A stretch of 41,892 nt of DNA. It comes from Hungatella sp. Lineage in GTDB: Bacteria > Bacillota > Clostridia > Lachnospirales > Lachnospiraceae. This document shows positions 16,393 through 24,565 of the stretch, in pieces. The stretch spans positions 1 through 41,892 of the forward strand of contig JAAWHK010000013.1 of NCBI GenBank assembly GCA_022795805.1, in the 5' to 3' direction. Each line of letters starts with the position of its first letter. The first letter of the stretch is position 1. Made by a program: the position numbers and the translations under genes. The notes under the pieces were generated by a model that was given only the letters and a program-made list of their open reading frames with translations, was not told where the DNA came from and did not search any database.

Positions 16393-18006
16393 CTATTTCA
16401 GCAGATACGTCTGTGACAGTATATTGTCATACAGCAGCTCATATTCCCCGGCTCCCACGGCCTCTTTCAGCTGCTCCATCACTTCCCCGCCGTCATACCC
16501 GCTGCTCCAGAACTCATTGGTGTCCACGTACACGATCAACCCCTCTTCACAGTCTTTCCCTTCAAGGACTTCACTGACCTGCCCAATCTTCTCCGCCGGC
16601 ATGACGTACACCCCCTTAAACCGGGACAATTCCATAAGATCCTGGGTCAGGGGCGCATTCTCATAGTTGTCCACGTACAGACAGTACAGATCCCGGTACT
16701 TTTCCGCCGTCTCAGCCCGCTTTACGTTCTCCGGGTAGAGATATCTTACAAATCCCAGGTGATACCCGTTTAAAAACAGGACCATCATCAGGGCCATAAG
16801 CCCGCCCCGGATAAGGTTCAGGCCTTTCGTCCCTCCGAATCCCCACCTGGTGATCTTCATCACGATCCACACGGCCAGCACGCACAGCAGCGGATACAGA
16901 TTGTAGATGTATCTGACCCCGGTCACCACAGCGGCCATGGACACGGACAAAAAGGACAGAACCCACACAACCGCCAGCCCTGTCCCTAAGATGTCGCCGC
17001 GGTCCCACTGCCCTCCATGTCCTCCTCCCTGTCCCTTTTTAAGCTTCCGTCTCCCCCACATGCACAGCGCCAGAACAAACAGCGCCCCTGCCGCCGCCCG
17101 GATCCGTCCCCCGAAGAAATCTATATTGATGTCGGACATATAGGAGATCAGATTGCGGGCAAGCACCGCCCGGTTCATAAAGTTATTTCTGGTCTCGGCT
17201 GCCACAAACTCATCGGTCCTGGTCAGATGGGTGATACAGGCGGGATAGGCTGCCGCCATGAGGCCCACACTGCCAAAAAGCGCTCCGGAATACACCAGAG
17301 CTTCCCTCCACCTTCTCTTCCACAGCTTGTGCAGCACATAGACCGCGGACAGAAAAAAGGCCGCAAACACGAAATAATACTGCGTCATCAGCCCCAGAAA
17401 CGTCACCGCGCAGATGGGAAGAAGCCTCTTTCGGCTCTGTCCCTCCTGTTCCATTCTCACATGAAGGTAAACCGTTGCCATGGTAAAGAAAGCCATCATC
17501 ATGTACATGCGGATATAGATTGCGGTGCTGAGCCCTCCCGGGGAAAGCCCCCACAGAACCATGGCGGCCAGACCGCCCGCGCCGCTTCCCGTCAAACTTC
17601 TGGCAGTGAGAAACACCAGCCAAAGACAGCCCCCGTAGAACATCACGTTCACCAGGATTCCCTGCCACACGCTGTGAACATCGGGCGTAAGTGAGCACAC
17701 GGTGTGCATGACCATGTAGAAAAGAGGCGGGTGCACGTCCTGGGTCTGGTTATAGTACACCGACCGGTACGCAAACCGCTCCCCCTCCTGAACCGTCATA
17801 TAGTCCTGAAACTCATCTCCCCCCATCCATCGCTCAAACACGTCATAGGATGCCACAAAAGGCTTGTAGTAACCGTTTGACAGCCCCCAGGAATAGATTT
17901 CGTCGATAAAGTATCCCTTCTTCTGCCCGGCAAAGAAAAGGAGCACCAAAATCTGGGCTCCCGCTAAAACCGCTGCCAGCCAGCCGATGCTTATATGTCT
18001 TTTCAT
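16393..18006 (-). CDS. GT39-like integral membrane glycosyltransferase
   Basis: Start at 18006 (537 residues) with GGAGAAGGGTTTAT upstream; the open frame reaches back into the neighbouring gene without a start signal. The protein has the GT-C layout: first membrane segment, then 'KKGYFIDEIYSWGLSNGYY' carrying the D-E pair typical of the catalytic loop, 'DVHPPLFYMVMHTV' at the next membrane entry, and about ten further spans. A soluble C-terminal region of about 110 residues follows. Relatives transfer sugars from polyprenyl-phosphate donors to proteins or wall polymers outside the membrane. It follows the PLP enzyme gene by 49 bases on the same strand; a functional link is not evident. Confidence 0.85.
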   Translation of the reverse strand: MKRHISIGWLAAVLAGAQILVLLFFAGQKKGYFIDEIYSWGLSNGYYKPFVASYDVFERWMGGDEFQDYMTVQEGERFAYRSVYYNQTQDVHPPLFYMVMHTVCSLTPDVHSVWQGILVNVMFYGGCLWLVFLTARSLTGSGAGGLAAMVLWGLSPGGLSTAIYIRMYMMMAFFTMATVYLHVRMEQEGQSRKRLLPICAVTFLGLMTQYYFVFAAFFLSAVYVLHKLWKRRWREALVYSGALFGSVGLMAAAYPACITHLTRTDEFVAAETRNNFMNRAVLARNLISYMSDINIDFFGGRIRAAAGALFVLALCMWGRRKLKKGQGGGHGGQWDRGDILGTGLAVVWVLSFLSVSMAAVVTGVRYIYNLYPLLCVLAVWIVMKITRWGFGGTKGLNLIRGGLMALMMVLFLNGYHLGFVRYLYPENVKRAETAEKYRDLYCLYVDNYENAPLTQDLMELSRFKGVYVMPAEKIGQVSEVLEGKDCEEGLIVYVDTNEFWSSGYDGGEVMEQLKEAVGAGEYELLYDNILSQTYLLK

Positions 18007-18055
18007 ATAAACCCTTCTCCATTCCGCCGCTTTTTGCCGCTTTTCCTCCTGCCTA

Positions 18056-18985
18056 TCAAACCGCCGGATTCCGTTTCTTATTGAGATAATCAAAATACAG
18101 CGGCAGGCCGCCGGTATGGATAAACAGCACCGTCTCTCTTCCCGTTCCGCGGCTCTCAAGCCACTTTTCCATACCTGCATAGGCTTTTCCCGTGTAGGTG
18201 GGGTCCAGAGCGATGCCATGGCTGTCCATCATCTCCCCGATAACCCTCTCTATATCCCGGTCGTAGAGTCCGTACCCGCCGCACCTGTACTCATCCTCAA
18301 AGAGAATCGCCTCAGGGCCGTCCCCTGCATATCGCCTGACAGCCGCCTCCCCCCGCTCCCGGTCCCTGGCCACGGAGATGCCGACGATCTCCTCCTTCCC
18401 TCCGGCCCCCCGCCTTCCGGCCATAAGCCCGCCCTGGGTCATGCCCGTGCCGCTGGCGTGAAAGATGTGAGTCAGCTTTATTCGGGACTCATTCTGCCAT
18501 TTGTATATCTCATTGTAGGCCTTTTGGTAGGCTTTTCTGGCCGCCGCCTCATTGCCCGTGCCGTAACGGCTGCCGTAAAGATAGTAGGGATCATAGCCTC
18601 TGCCTCTCAGCTCCTCCAGCACCTGCCCTACGGTCTCCGCCACCCGGGACTTGGAACACTCCACCTGCTCCGCCCCAAAAGCCGCTGCCATCTGCCGGTT
18701 AAAGGTAAGCTCCTGATCCCCGTCCTCCCCGGCCACGATAAGCAGGCAGGGAATGCCTCTGCTTTTGCACATCCCTGCCACGGTCCGGTTCAGGTTGGAT
18801 GCGGGGCTCCCGTAGGATACCATAAAGTCTTTGCCCTTTTCCTCCATATCCTCCAGAAACGCCGCTGCCAGCCTGCACTTATTGCCTCCAAAGGAAAATC
18901 CCAGCAGATCATCCCTCTTCATAAAGATATCCTGACCTCCGGGAAGCTTTCCCAGATACTGGATGGGCGTAGGTTCTAAAAGCAT
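18056..18985 (-). CDS. D-cysteine desulfhydrase / ACC deaminase family PLP enzyme
   Basis: The 309-residue protein starts at 18985 after GGAGGACCT. It has the fold type II PLP signature of this family: 'PTPIQYLGKLPGGQDIFMKR' at the N-terminus, 'GFSFGGNKCRLAAA' with the Schiff-base lysine, 'SGTGMTQGGLMAG' for phosphate binding and the C-terminal 'LFIHTGGLPLYFDYL'. Members deaminate or desulfhydrate small amino acids such as D-cysteine, or 1-aminocyclopropane-1-carboxylate; the motifs do not separate these. D-cysteine breakdown to pyruvate, sulfide and ammonia is most likely in an anaerobic gut-type bacterium. It lies 49 bases downstream of the flavodiiron gene, possibly in one transcript. Confidence 0.88.
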   Translation of the reverse strand: MLLEPTPIQYLGKLPGGQDIFMKRDDLLGFSFGGNKCRLAAAFLEDMEEKGKDFMVSYGSPASNLNRTVAGMCKSRGIPCLLIVAGEDGDQELTFNRQMAAAFGAEQVECSKSRVAETVGQVLEELRGRGYDPYYLYGSRYGTGNEAAARKAYQKAYNEIYKWQNESRIKLTHIFHASGTGMTQGGLMAGRRGAGGKEEIVGISVARDRERGEAAVRRYAGDGPEAILFEDEYRCGGYGLYDRDIERVIGEMMDSHGIALDPTYTGKAYAGMEKWLESRGTGRETVLFIHTGGLPLYFDYLNKKRNPAV

Positions 18986-19034
18986 AGGTCCTCCTTCCTG
19001 GCTGCCGTTTTCTCACAGCCTGTCGGCTGAGCCC

Positions 19035-20213
19035 TTACCGGCCTGTCTCCTCTGCCAGCCGGTCCGCCAGCTCCTCCATAGCCTTTCGGCTGTCGCCGTT
19101 TAAGGCGGATCGGATGGTCACTGCAGGCTCCAGAACATGAATTTCCTTCATCCCCTCAAACATGGTCCTCATGGCCTTGGCCGCCACAGGCGCCCAGGAA
19201 CCGTTCTCCACAAGCCCCACGATCCTCTTCTGATAATTCTTGGACCTCAGATGTTCAAGGAAGCTCTCCATGGCCGGGAACACGCCTCCGTCGTAGGTGG
19301 CAGCCGCCGCCACGACTCTGTCATAGGCAAATGCCTTCCTCACCGCCCGGGACACATCCGTCCTGGCCAGATCCACCACCTCCACCTGGGTTTCCCCCCT
19401 GCTTTTAAGCATTGCGGCCAGCTCCTGGGCCGCCTGGGCCGTGTTGCCGTGAATGGAAGCACAGGCAATCATCACCCCGTGACATTCCGCCTCATAGCTG
19501 CTCCACACGCGGTATTTCTCCAGATAGAACTCGAGATTCTCCTTAAGCACCGGCCCGTGAAGGGGACAGATCATCCGGATATCCATGCCTGCCGCTTTTT
19601 TCAGAAGCGCCTGAACCTGAACCCCGTATTTGCCTACAATATTCAGATAATACCTGGCCGCCTCCTCAGTCCACTGCTCCTCAAGCCCCGAATCCGCCCC
19701 GAAGGTGCCGAACCCGTCAGCCGAGAACAAAATCTTCTCCGTCTCCTCATAGCTCACCATCACCTCCGGCCAGTGCACCATGGGAGCCATGAAGAATCTC
19801 AGGGTGTGCTGCCCCAGAACCAGCATATCCCCCTCCTTCACAGTGAGAATCCGTCCCTCCGTGTCCAGATCAAAAAACTGCTTTATCATGGGAAACGTCT
19901 TGGCATTGCCCACGATCACCGCCTCCGGATGCAGCTGTATAAACCGGGCGATATTGGCCCCGTGGTCAGGCTCCATGTGAGACACCACAAGATAGTCCAC
20001 ATTCCTGCCGCCCAGCGCCTCCTCTATATTGGAAAGCCACTGCCGGTCCGCCCTCCTGTCCACCGTATCCATGACAGCCACCTTCTCATCCAGAATCACG
20101 TAGGAATTGTAGGTAACCCCGTCGGGCACTGGGTACTGGCTCTCAAATAAATCCAGATCCAGATCCTTCACTCCCACATATTTTATACTGTCCGAAACAC
20201 TGTACTTGTCCAT
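19035..20213 (-). CDS. fprA: FprA-family flavodiiron protein
   Basis: The ATG at 20213 (392 residues) follows GAGGACAAGGAC; upstream in-frame ATGs have no ribosome site and would lie beyond the predicted transcription start. The N-terminal metallo-beta-lactamase domain carries the diiron ligands 'SHMEPDH', 'MVHWPEVM', 'FSADGFGTFG' and 'CPLHGPV'. The C-terminal flavodoxin domain begins near residue 250 with the FMN phosphate loop 'ASIHGNTAQAAQEL' and later 'TYDGGVFPAM' and 'VENGSWAP'. Flavodiiron proteins reduce oxygen to water or nitric oxide to nitrous oxide in the cytoplasm of anaerobes. It has its own promoter with a hairpin at the start of the message. Which gas is reduced cannot be told from the motifs. 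Confidence 0.95.
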   Translation of the reverse strand: MDKYSVSDSIKYVGVKDLDLDLFESQYPVPDGVTYNSYVILDEKVAVMDTVDRRADRQWLSNIEEALGGRNVDYLVVSHMEPDHGANIARFIQLHPEAVIVGNAKTFPMIKQFFDLDTEGRILTVKEGDMLVLGQHTLRFFMAPMVHWPEVMVSYEETEKILFSADGFGTFGADSGLEEQWTEEAARYYLNIVGKYGVQVQALLKKAAGMDIRMICPLHGPVLKENLEFYLEKYRVWSSYEAECHGVMIACASIHGNTAQAAQELAAMLKSRGETQVEVVDLARTDVSRAVRKAFAYDRVVAAAATYDGGVFPAMESFLEHLRSKNYQKRIVGLVENGSWAPVAAKAMRTMFEGMKEIHVLEPAVTIRSALNGDSRKAMEELADRLAEETGR

Positions 20214-20312
20214 GTCCTTGTCCTCTCTTCCTATACGCTTCGCTTTTACCAAGTATCGCCGAAACCCGTAAAAGTATTCTTTTCCTCTGCGCCCACTGAA
20301 GTGGGCTTCCAT

Positions 20313-20341
20313 ATTGTACCACAATTTTCCATCCTTGTCCA
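20313..20341 (-). promoter_or_regulatory. Promoter of the flavodiiron gene with 5' hairpin
   Basis: On the minus strand TGGACA (20336-20341) and TACAAT (20313-20318) are 17 bases apart. The message would begin near 20306, exactly at the hairpin GCCCACTGAAGTGGGC-type palindrome at 20291-20306 (6-bp stem, 4-base loop). This could stabilise the 5' end or serve as an operator. Confidence 0.6.
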
Positions 20342-20371
20342 CGTGGTAAGAATGTACGGGCCTTTCCCCCT

Positions 20372-20833
20372 TTATTCCCTTTTACCGCCCAAAATCCGGC
20401 ACAGCTCTTCTGCATCCCCCTCTCCCACAACCCGAATCCCGTTTTTCTTCAACAGTTCCGCCGTGACCCCGTCCCCGTCCGTAACCGTCCCCGTAAAACT
20501 TCCGTCATATATGTTTCCGCTGCCGCAGGACGGGCTCCGCTCCTTTAAGAGCGCCAGCGTACACCCGTACAGCTGCGCCAGTCTGAGGGCCTCCCCGGCC
20601 CCGCGGCAAAACGCCCCGGTCACATCCTCCCCTTTTCGGTTCCACACACTTTGACCTCTTCTCTCCGCCGGCTCCCTGGGAGTGGCAAGTCCCCCCAGCT
20701 GTTCCGGACACACGGGGATCAGCACCACGTCACGGTTATCCAGAAGCCCCAGCACCCTCTCATCCGCCTTCCTCTCCCCGCTGTAACGACAGTTCAGCCC
20801 CAAAAGGCAGGCGCTGACTAAAATTTTCTCCAT
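20372..20833 (-). CDS. DUF523 family protein
   Basis: A 153-residue protein with start at 20833 (GGCGGAGAGATT upstream). It has the family's conserved elements: 'KILVSACLLGLNCRYSG', 'LIPVCPEQLGGLATPREPAE', 'LLKERSPSCGSGNIYDGSF' and 'LLKKNGIRVVGEGD'. The conserved cysteines and S-P-S-C-G loop suggest a metal- or thiol-dependent chemistry, but the function of DUF523 is not established. The gene begins only 19 bases after the T-run of a strong terminator that ends galT, so it may be expressed by read-through or from a promoter inside galT's 3' end. It is followed by the separately promoted flavodiiron gene. Confidence 0.9.
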   Translation of the reverse strand: MEKILVSACLLGLNCRYSGERKADERVLGLLDNRDVVLIPVCPEQLGGLATPREPAERRGQSVWNRKGEDVTGAFCRGAGEALRLAQLYGCTLALLKERSPSCGSGNIYDGSFTGTVTDGDGVTAELLKKNGIRVVGEGDAEELCRILGGKRE

Positions 20834-20851
20834 AATCTCTCCGCCTTTCAC

Positions 20852-20895
20852 AAAAAAAGCCGGACTGCCCCGCAAATCTCTGGCTTCAGTCCGGC
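20852..20895 (-). terminator. Strong terminator between galT and the DUF523 gene
   Basis: On the minus strand GCCGGACTG (20887-20895) pairs perfectly with CAGTCCGGC (20859-20867) and is followed by seven T (20852-20858). The next ribosome binding site starts almost at once. Confidence 0.88.
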
Positions 20896-20922
20896 CGTCT
20901 CTCACTCTCCCACTGCCAGCAG

Positions 20923-22425
20923 TTACCGCTCTGACAATGTCCTCAAAAACTTTTCAAACAGCTTTCTTCCCTCATCCGTGCACTTGTAGACACCCGCGTC
21001 TTCCAGCACGCGCTCAAAAACCAGGCCTACCTCCGCCTTCAGTATCTCCTGCACATTGTCCATGTTCACGCTGTCATATTTAGGCAGAAACTCCTTCACC
21101 CACTGCTCATGTTTGGCAATATCCTCGTTGCCGCCGATATCCTTCCCCTCCACGATGTACTGCCCCAGAAGCGCCAGCTCCTTCTGCAGTCTGGAGGGAA
21201 GCACCGCCAGCCCCATAACCTCAATCAGTCCGATATTTTCCTTCTTGATGTGGTGCAGTTCCTGGTGGGGATGGTACACGCCCAGCGGAAATTCCTCCGT
21301 GGTGATATTGTTGCGCAGCACCAGATCCAACTCGAAGAACTCCCCGTTTTTCCTGGCAATGGGTGTGATGGTGTTGTGCATCTCCCCGTCCGTCTCCGCA
21401 AAGATGAATGCCTCCTCATCCGTGTACCCTCTCCAGGCTTTCAGGATCACCTCGCCCAGATCCACCAGCCTGTCGCTGTCCTTGGACTTAATACGGATCA
21501 CGGACATGGGCCATTTCACAATTCCGGCCTCCACGTCCTCAAAGCCCTTTATCCGGAACTTCTTCTCCATAGGCGCCTTGGCCATGGCGAATGTGTAGTG
21601 TCCTCCCTGGAAATGATCATGGCTTAGGATAGAGCCGCCTACAATGGGAAGATCCGCGTTTGAACCAAGGAAATAGTGGGGGAACAGCTCCACAAAATCA
21701 AACAGCTTAATAAAAGTGGCTCTCTCGATCTTCATGGGAACGTGCTGTCCGTTAAAGACAATGCAGTGCTCATTATAATATACATAAGGGGAATACTGGA
21801 ATCCCCACGCGTTGTCATGGATCGTAATGGGGATGATCCGGTGATTGTTTCTGGCCGGATGGTTGGCACGGCCTGCGTACCCTATATTTTCCATGCAGAG
21901 AAGGCACTTGGGATATCCGCTCTGCCGGGCCAGCTTGGCGGCGGCAATGGCTTTCGGATCCTTCTCCGGCTTCGACAGGTTGATGGTTATATCCAGGTCG
22001 CCGTACTTTGACCTGGTCACCCATTTCATATCCTTACACACCCGGTACCTTCGGATATAGTCGGAATCCTGGCTCAGCTTGTAAAAATAGTCCGTGGCCG
22101 CTTTCGGCGATTCCTGATACTTCTTCCAGAAGGCATGTACCACCTCCACGGGCCTGGGCATCAGGCAGTTCATAAGCCTGGTGTCAAAAAGATCCCGGTA
22201 GGTAATGCTGTCGTCAGGCAGGACACCGGTCTCATGGGCATAATCCATCAGCTCTTTAAGCACCTCTTCCAGCACCACAGGCTCTCTCACAGGCGCCGGC
22301 TCCTCATAGTCATCCATGTGCAGCACATCCAGAATCTGGTTGACGGCATAGATCCTGTCCACCTCTGTGATCAGTCCCGTATCCAATCCATACTGCACCA
22401 GTTTATTGATCGCTTCGTATACCAT
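20923..22425 (-). CDS. galT: UDP-glucose--hexose-1-phosphate uridylyltransferase (class II GalT)
   Basis: The 500-residue length and sequence match the Firmicute class II GalT rather than the 350-residue E. coli type. Recognisable segments are 'YEAINKLVQYGLDTGLITEV' at the N-terminus, 'ARQSGYPKCLLCMENIGYAG', 'NHRIIPITIHDNAWGFQYSP', 'YNEHCIVFNGQHVPMKI' and 'VGGSILSHDHFQGGHY', which contains the histidines of the nucleotidyl-transfer site. It exchanges UMP between UDP-glucose and galactose-1-phosphate in the Leloir pathway. No galK or galE neighbour is present, so the rest of the pathway lies elsewhere. The ATG at 22425 follows AAAGGGGACAAG; a -10 box TATAAT lies upstream. Confidence 0.96.
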   Translation of the reverse strand: MVYEAINKLVQYGLDTGLITEVDRIYAVNQILDVLHMDDYEEPAPVREPVVLEEVLKELMDYAHETGVLPDDSITYRDLFDTRLMNCLMPRPVEVVHAFWKKYQESPKAATDYFYKLSQDSDYIRRYRVCKDMKWVTRSKYGDLDITINLSKPEKDPKAIAAAKLARQSGYPKCLLCMENIGYAGRANHPARNNHRIIPITIHDNAWGFQYSPYVYYNEHCIVFNGQHVPMKIERATFIKLFDFVELFPHYFLGSNADLPIVGGSILSHDHFQGGHYTFAMAKAPMEKKFRIKGFEDVEAGIVKWPMSVIRIKSKDSDRLVDLGEVILKAWRGYTDEEAFIFAETDGEMHNTITPIARKNGEFFELDLVLRNNITTEEFPLGVYHPHQELHHIKKENIGLIEVMGLAVLPSRLQKELALLGQYIVEGKDIGGNEDIAKHEQWVKEFLPKYDSVNMDNVQEILKAEVGLVFERVLEDAGVYKCTDEGRKLFEKFLRTLSER

Positions 22426-22457
22426 CTTGTCCCCTTTCTAATCACAGTTATATTCCC

Positions 22458-22498
22458 ATTATAATACATCCCCGATGAAAAAAACATAGATATTCTAT
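22458..22498 (-). promoter_or_regulatory. galT promoter region with an inverted repeat
   Basis: TATAAT (22458-22463, minus strand) gives a message starting near 22450; the -35 region is T-rich without a clear box. Immediately upstream, ATAGA-TAT-TCTAT (22486-22498) is a perfect 5-bp inverted repeat that could bind an activator or repressor of galactose metabolism. Confidence 0.45.
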
Positions 22499-22577
22499 CG
22501 ATTTTGTTACAAATTCCTCTTCACTCGGACGCGGGGATTCACACAGCCCGCAAATTCTGCTTTTGCCCCGCCGATCC

Positions 22578-23105
22578 CTACACCCGGCTCACAAACTTCT
22601 GTATCCGCTCCGTCACCAGACCGCCCAAAAGCCCGATGAGACCTCCTGCAGCAACCCCGGCAGCCATGAGGAACGGCAGATAGTAAAACACTCCGGCAGT
22701 CTCCGTAACCAGAGCCGCCACTGTCAGCTGACCGATATTGTGGCCGATTCCCCCGATAATGCTGACTCCCACCTGCCCAAACCAGTTGGTCTTTTTAAAA
22801 AAGATCATAAGCACCAGGCTGAGAACGCCTCCGGCCAGACCGTAGACCATACTGAACAGATTGCCGAAGGTGCACCCAACTAAAACGATGCGGATCAGCG
22901 ACACCGCCGCGGTCCCTCCGACGCCTACCGTGTACAGCCCCACCATGGTAACCAGGTTGGCCAGCCCCAGTTTTACCCCGGGAATAGGGATCGGAATCGG
23001 GATAATCGCCTCCAGATAGCTGAAAATAAATGCCAGGCTGATAAGCATACCGTAGACAGCCACCTGTTTTCCTGTTTTCCTGTTTTCCTGTTTTCCCTGC
23101 CTCAT
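22578..23105 (-). CDS. Gx transporter family membrane protein
   Basis: A 175-residue protein starting at the ATG at 23105 after GGAGGGAGGTGACATAT. It has five or six membrane segments with the hallmark 'YLEAIIPIPIPIPGVKLGLA' near the N-terminus and 'GGIGHNIGQLTVAALV', typical of proteins annotated as Gx transporter or heptaprenyl diphosphate synthase component I. The fold resembles ECF substrate-binding subunits. In Clostridia it is often found near FMN-binding and NusG-domain-II genes, as it is here with the FMN-binding gene immediately upstream. A role in flavin or quinone-precursor traffic is inferred only. Its N-terminal coding region contains four tandem 8-base repeats, described separately. 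Confidence 0.88.
   Translation of the reverse strand: MRQGKQENRKTGKQVAVYGMLISLAFIFSYLEAIIPIPIPIPGVKLGLANLVTMVGLYTVGVGGTAAVSLIRIVLVGCTFGNLFSMVYGLAGGVLSLVLMIFFKKTNWFGQVGVSIIGGIGHNIGQLTVAALVTETAGVFYYLPFLMAAGVAAGGLIGLLGGLVTERIQKFVSRV
23063..23094. repeat. (CCTGTTTT)4 tandem repeat inside the Gx transporter gene
   Basis: Four exact copies of an 8-base unit lie in codons 4-14 of the Gx transporter gene. Because 8 is not a multiple of three, gain or loss of one unit would shift the reading frame just after the start codon. Confidence 0.9.
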
Positions 23106-23216
23106 ATATGTCACCTCCCTCCAAACACCGTCTTTTCTCTTCTCACACCGGCCTGCAGCCGCCTGACCGCACGGTCACAGCTGCTGTCAGACCCTGCCCA
23201 AGCGGGACTCACTACT

Positions 23217-23248
23217 ACAAAAGAACAGGCAGTGGATACTGCCTGTTC
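23217..23248 (-). terminator. Terminator after the FMN-binding gene
   Basis: GAACAGGCAGT (23223-23233) and ACTGCCTGTTC (23238-23248) form a perfect 11-bp stem with a four-base loop, followed on the minus strand by TTTTGT. It separates the FMN-binding gene from the Gx transporter gene. Confidence 0.85.
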
Positions 23249-23341
23249 CCCTTAATCTTCTATTCCGGCTTCGCCGCCTTCCATACGCGGCTTCGCCGTC
23301 CCGGGGCAGCCTCACCTGACTGTCTGCCCCCCGCCCGGCTG

Positions 23342-24427
23342 TTATTTCGCCTGGTCGAGAGCCGCCTGAACCGCCTTTATGGCCGCCTCGCTGCTGACGG
23401 TGCTGCCTGCCACGATGTCCACCTCTGCGCTGCCTGCCTCCGCAAATGCCGGCTCCAAATCCTTAATGGCGTCCGCTCCCAGACCCGGTGTCTCATCCTT
23501 TCCGGTCAGCTCCACGGACTGGATGCTGCCGTCGTCTCCCACAACCACTTTAGCCGTTATGTCGCCACCGAATCCCTTGGCGCTTCCCTCGTACGTTCCT
23601 GGTGCATAGGATGCGGCCGCTGCCGCCTTTTCGGTCTCCCCTGCGTCCTCATCCTCCTTCGCATCTGCCTTTTCGGCTCCTGATGCCGCATCCAGAGCCG
23701 CCTGAACCGCCTTCATGGCCGCCTCACTGCTGATGGTGCTGCCTGCCACAATGTCCACATCTGCGCTGCCTGCCTCCACGAATGCCGGCTCCAAATTCTT
23801 AATGGCATCCGCTCCCAGACCCGGTGTCTCATCCTTTCCGGTCAGCTCCACGGACTGAATACCGCCTTTATCGCCGATAACCACCTTGGCCGTAATGTCG
23901 CCGCCGAATCCTTTGGCGCTTCCCTCATACGTCCCCGGCGTGTAATCGCCTTCGGCGTCAACTGCCGGCGTGTCACTCTTCTCTGCTTCGGTCTCTGCCT
24001 CCGTCTCCGGGGCTGCCTCTCTCTCAATAACGTCTATCTTCCCGGATGCCTGGTCGAGAGCCTGCTGAACTGCCTCCATGGCCGCATTGCTGCTGATGGT
24101 AGCCCCTGCCACTGTGTCCACCATCGAAGAATTGCTCTCCACAAATGCCGCAGGAAGCTGTTCCAGGGCCGCGGCGCCGATCCCCGGCGTCTCCCCCGCT
24201 CCTGCCAGTTCCACGCTCTCGATCCCTCCGGCTCCCACGGTCACGGTGGCAACCACCTCGCCGCCGAATCCCTGAGCGCTTCCCACATATGCTCCGGGCG
24301 TGTAATCCACCTTCTCCGTGGACATGACATCAATGGCCTTATATAACGGATCGGAACCCAGCACCGTGCCTACTCCCAATGCCAGCATAACTCCCAGGCC
24401 AACATATCCCTTTTGTTTCTGTGTCAT
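23342..24427 (-). CDS. Surface protein with three tandem FMN-binding domains
   Basis: A 361-residue protein (ATG 24427 after AGGAGGAGTATAGTG; a GTG at 24430 is an alternative). An N-terminal membrane anchor (about residues 8-25, no lipobox) is followed by three FMN_bind domains separated by acidic, alanine-rich linkers. Each domain has 'GGxxxAxVxVG', 'VELxGxxETPG(I/L)G' and a putative flavinylation site: 'DTVAGATISS', 'DIVAGSTISS' and 'DIVAGSTVSS', in which the Thr would carry FMN attached by ApbE. Domains two and three are nearly identical. Such multi-flavin proteins carry electrons on the outer face of the membrane. The donor is not visible, though Rnf is encoded 14 kb away. ApbE is not in the window. 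Confidence 0.93.
   Translation of the reverse strand: MTQKQKGYVGLGVMLALGVGTVLGSDPLYKAIDVMSTEKVDYTPGAYVGSAQGFGGEVVATVTVGAGGIESVELAGAGETPGIGAAALEQLPAAFVESNSSMVDTVAGATISSNAAMEAVQQALDQASGKIDVIEREAAPETEAETEAEKSDTPAVDAEGDYTPGTYEGSAKGFGGDITAKVVIGDKGGIQSVELTGKDETPGLGADAIKNLEPAFVEAGSADVDIVAGSTISSEAAMKAVQAALDAASGAEKADAKEDEDAGETEKAAAAASYAPGTYEGSAKGFGGDITAKVVVGDDGSIQSVELTGKDETPGLGADAIKDLEPAFAEAGSAEVDIVAGSTVSSEAAIKAVQAALDQAK
23354..23944. repeat. Internal duplication of an FMN-binding domain
   Basis: Segments 23354-23608 and 23690-23944 align without gaps at a spacing of 336 bases (112 codons) and are close to 90 percent identical at the DNA level by eye, including synonymous positions. The first domain of the same protein (about 24060-24305) is much more divergent. 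Recent duplication or gene conversion is implied. Confidence 0.85.
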
Positions 24428-24559
24428 CACTATACTCCTCCTGTGTTGTTGTTATGTACTCCCTGAGGCACAAAGAGACTCCGAGAGTACATTTATTGAG
24501 CAGCTGCCCCGGCAGATACCCTCATCGCCTGCCCCCATGTCGGGGCAGACGTATCACTG
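24428..24559 (-). promoter_or_regulatory. Long structured 5' leader of the FMN-binding gene
   Basis: The predicted leader is about 130 bases. It contains an 8-bp stem ATGTACTC (24454-24461) / GAGTACAT (24485-24492). It also contains a 7-bp stem CTGCCCC (24529-24535) / GGGGCAG (24542-24548) enclosed by GATAC (24515-24519) / GTATC (24551-24555). A second CTGCCCC at 24504-24510 could pair with the same GGGGCAG, giving two exclusive folds. No known riboswitch consensus was recognised. Confidence 0.5.
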
Positions 24560-24565
24560 AGGTTT

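Noticed and set aside
23063-23094. Short CRISPR-like array
   Set aside because: The four 8-base units are directly contiguous without spacers and lie inside a coding region.
24428-24559. FMN (RFN) riboswitch
   Set aside because: GGGGCAGG is present but the rest of the RFN core (AAUUCCC, ACCGGCGGU, AGCCCGCGA) is absent.
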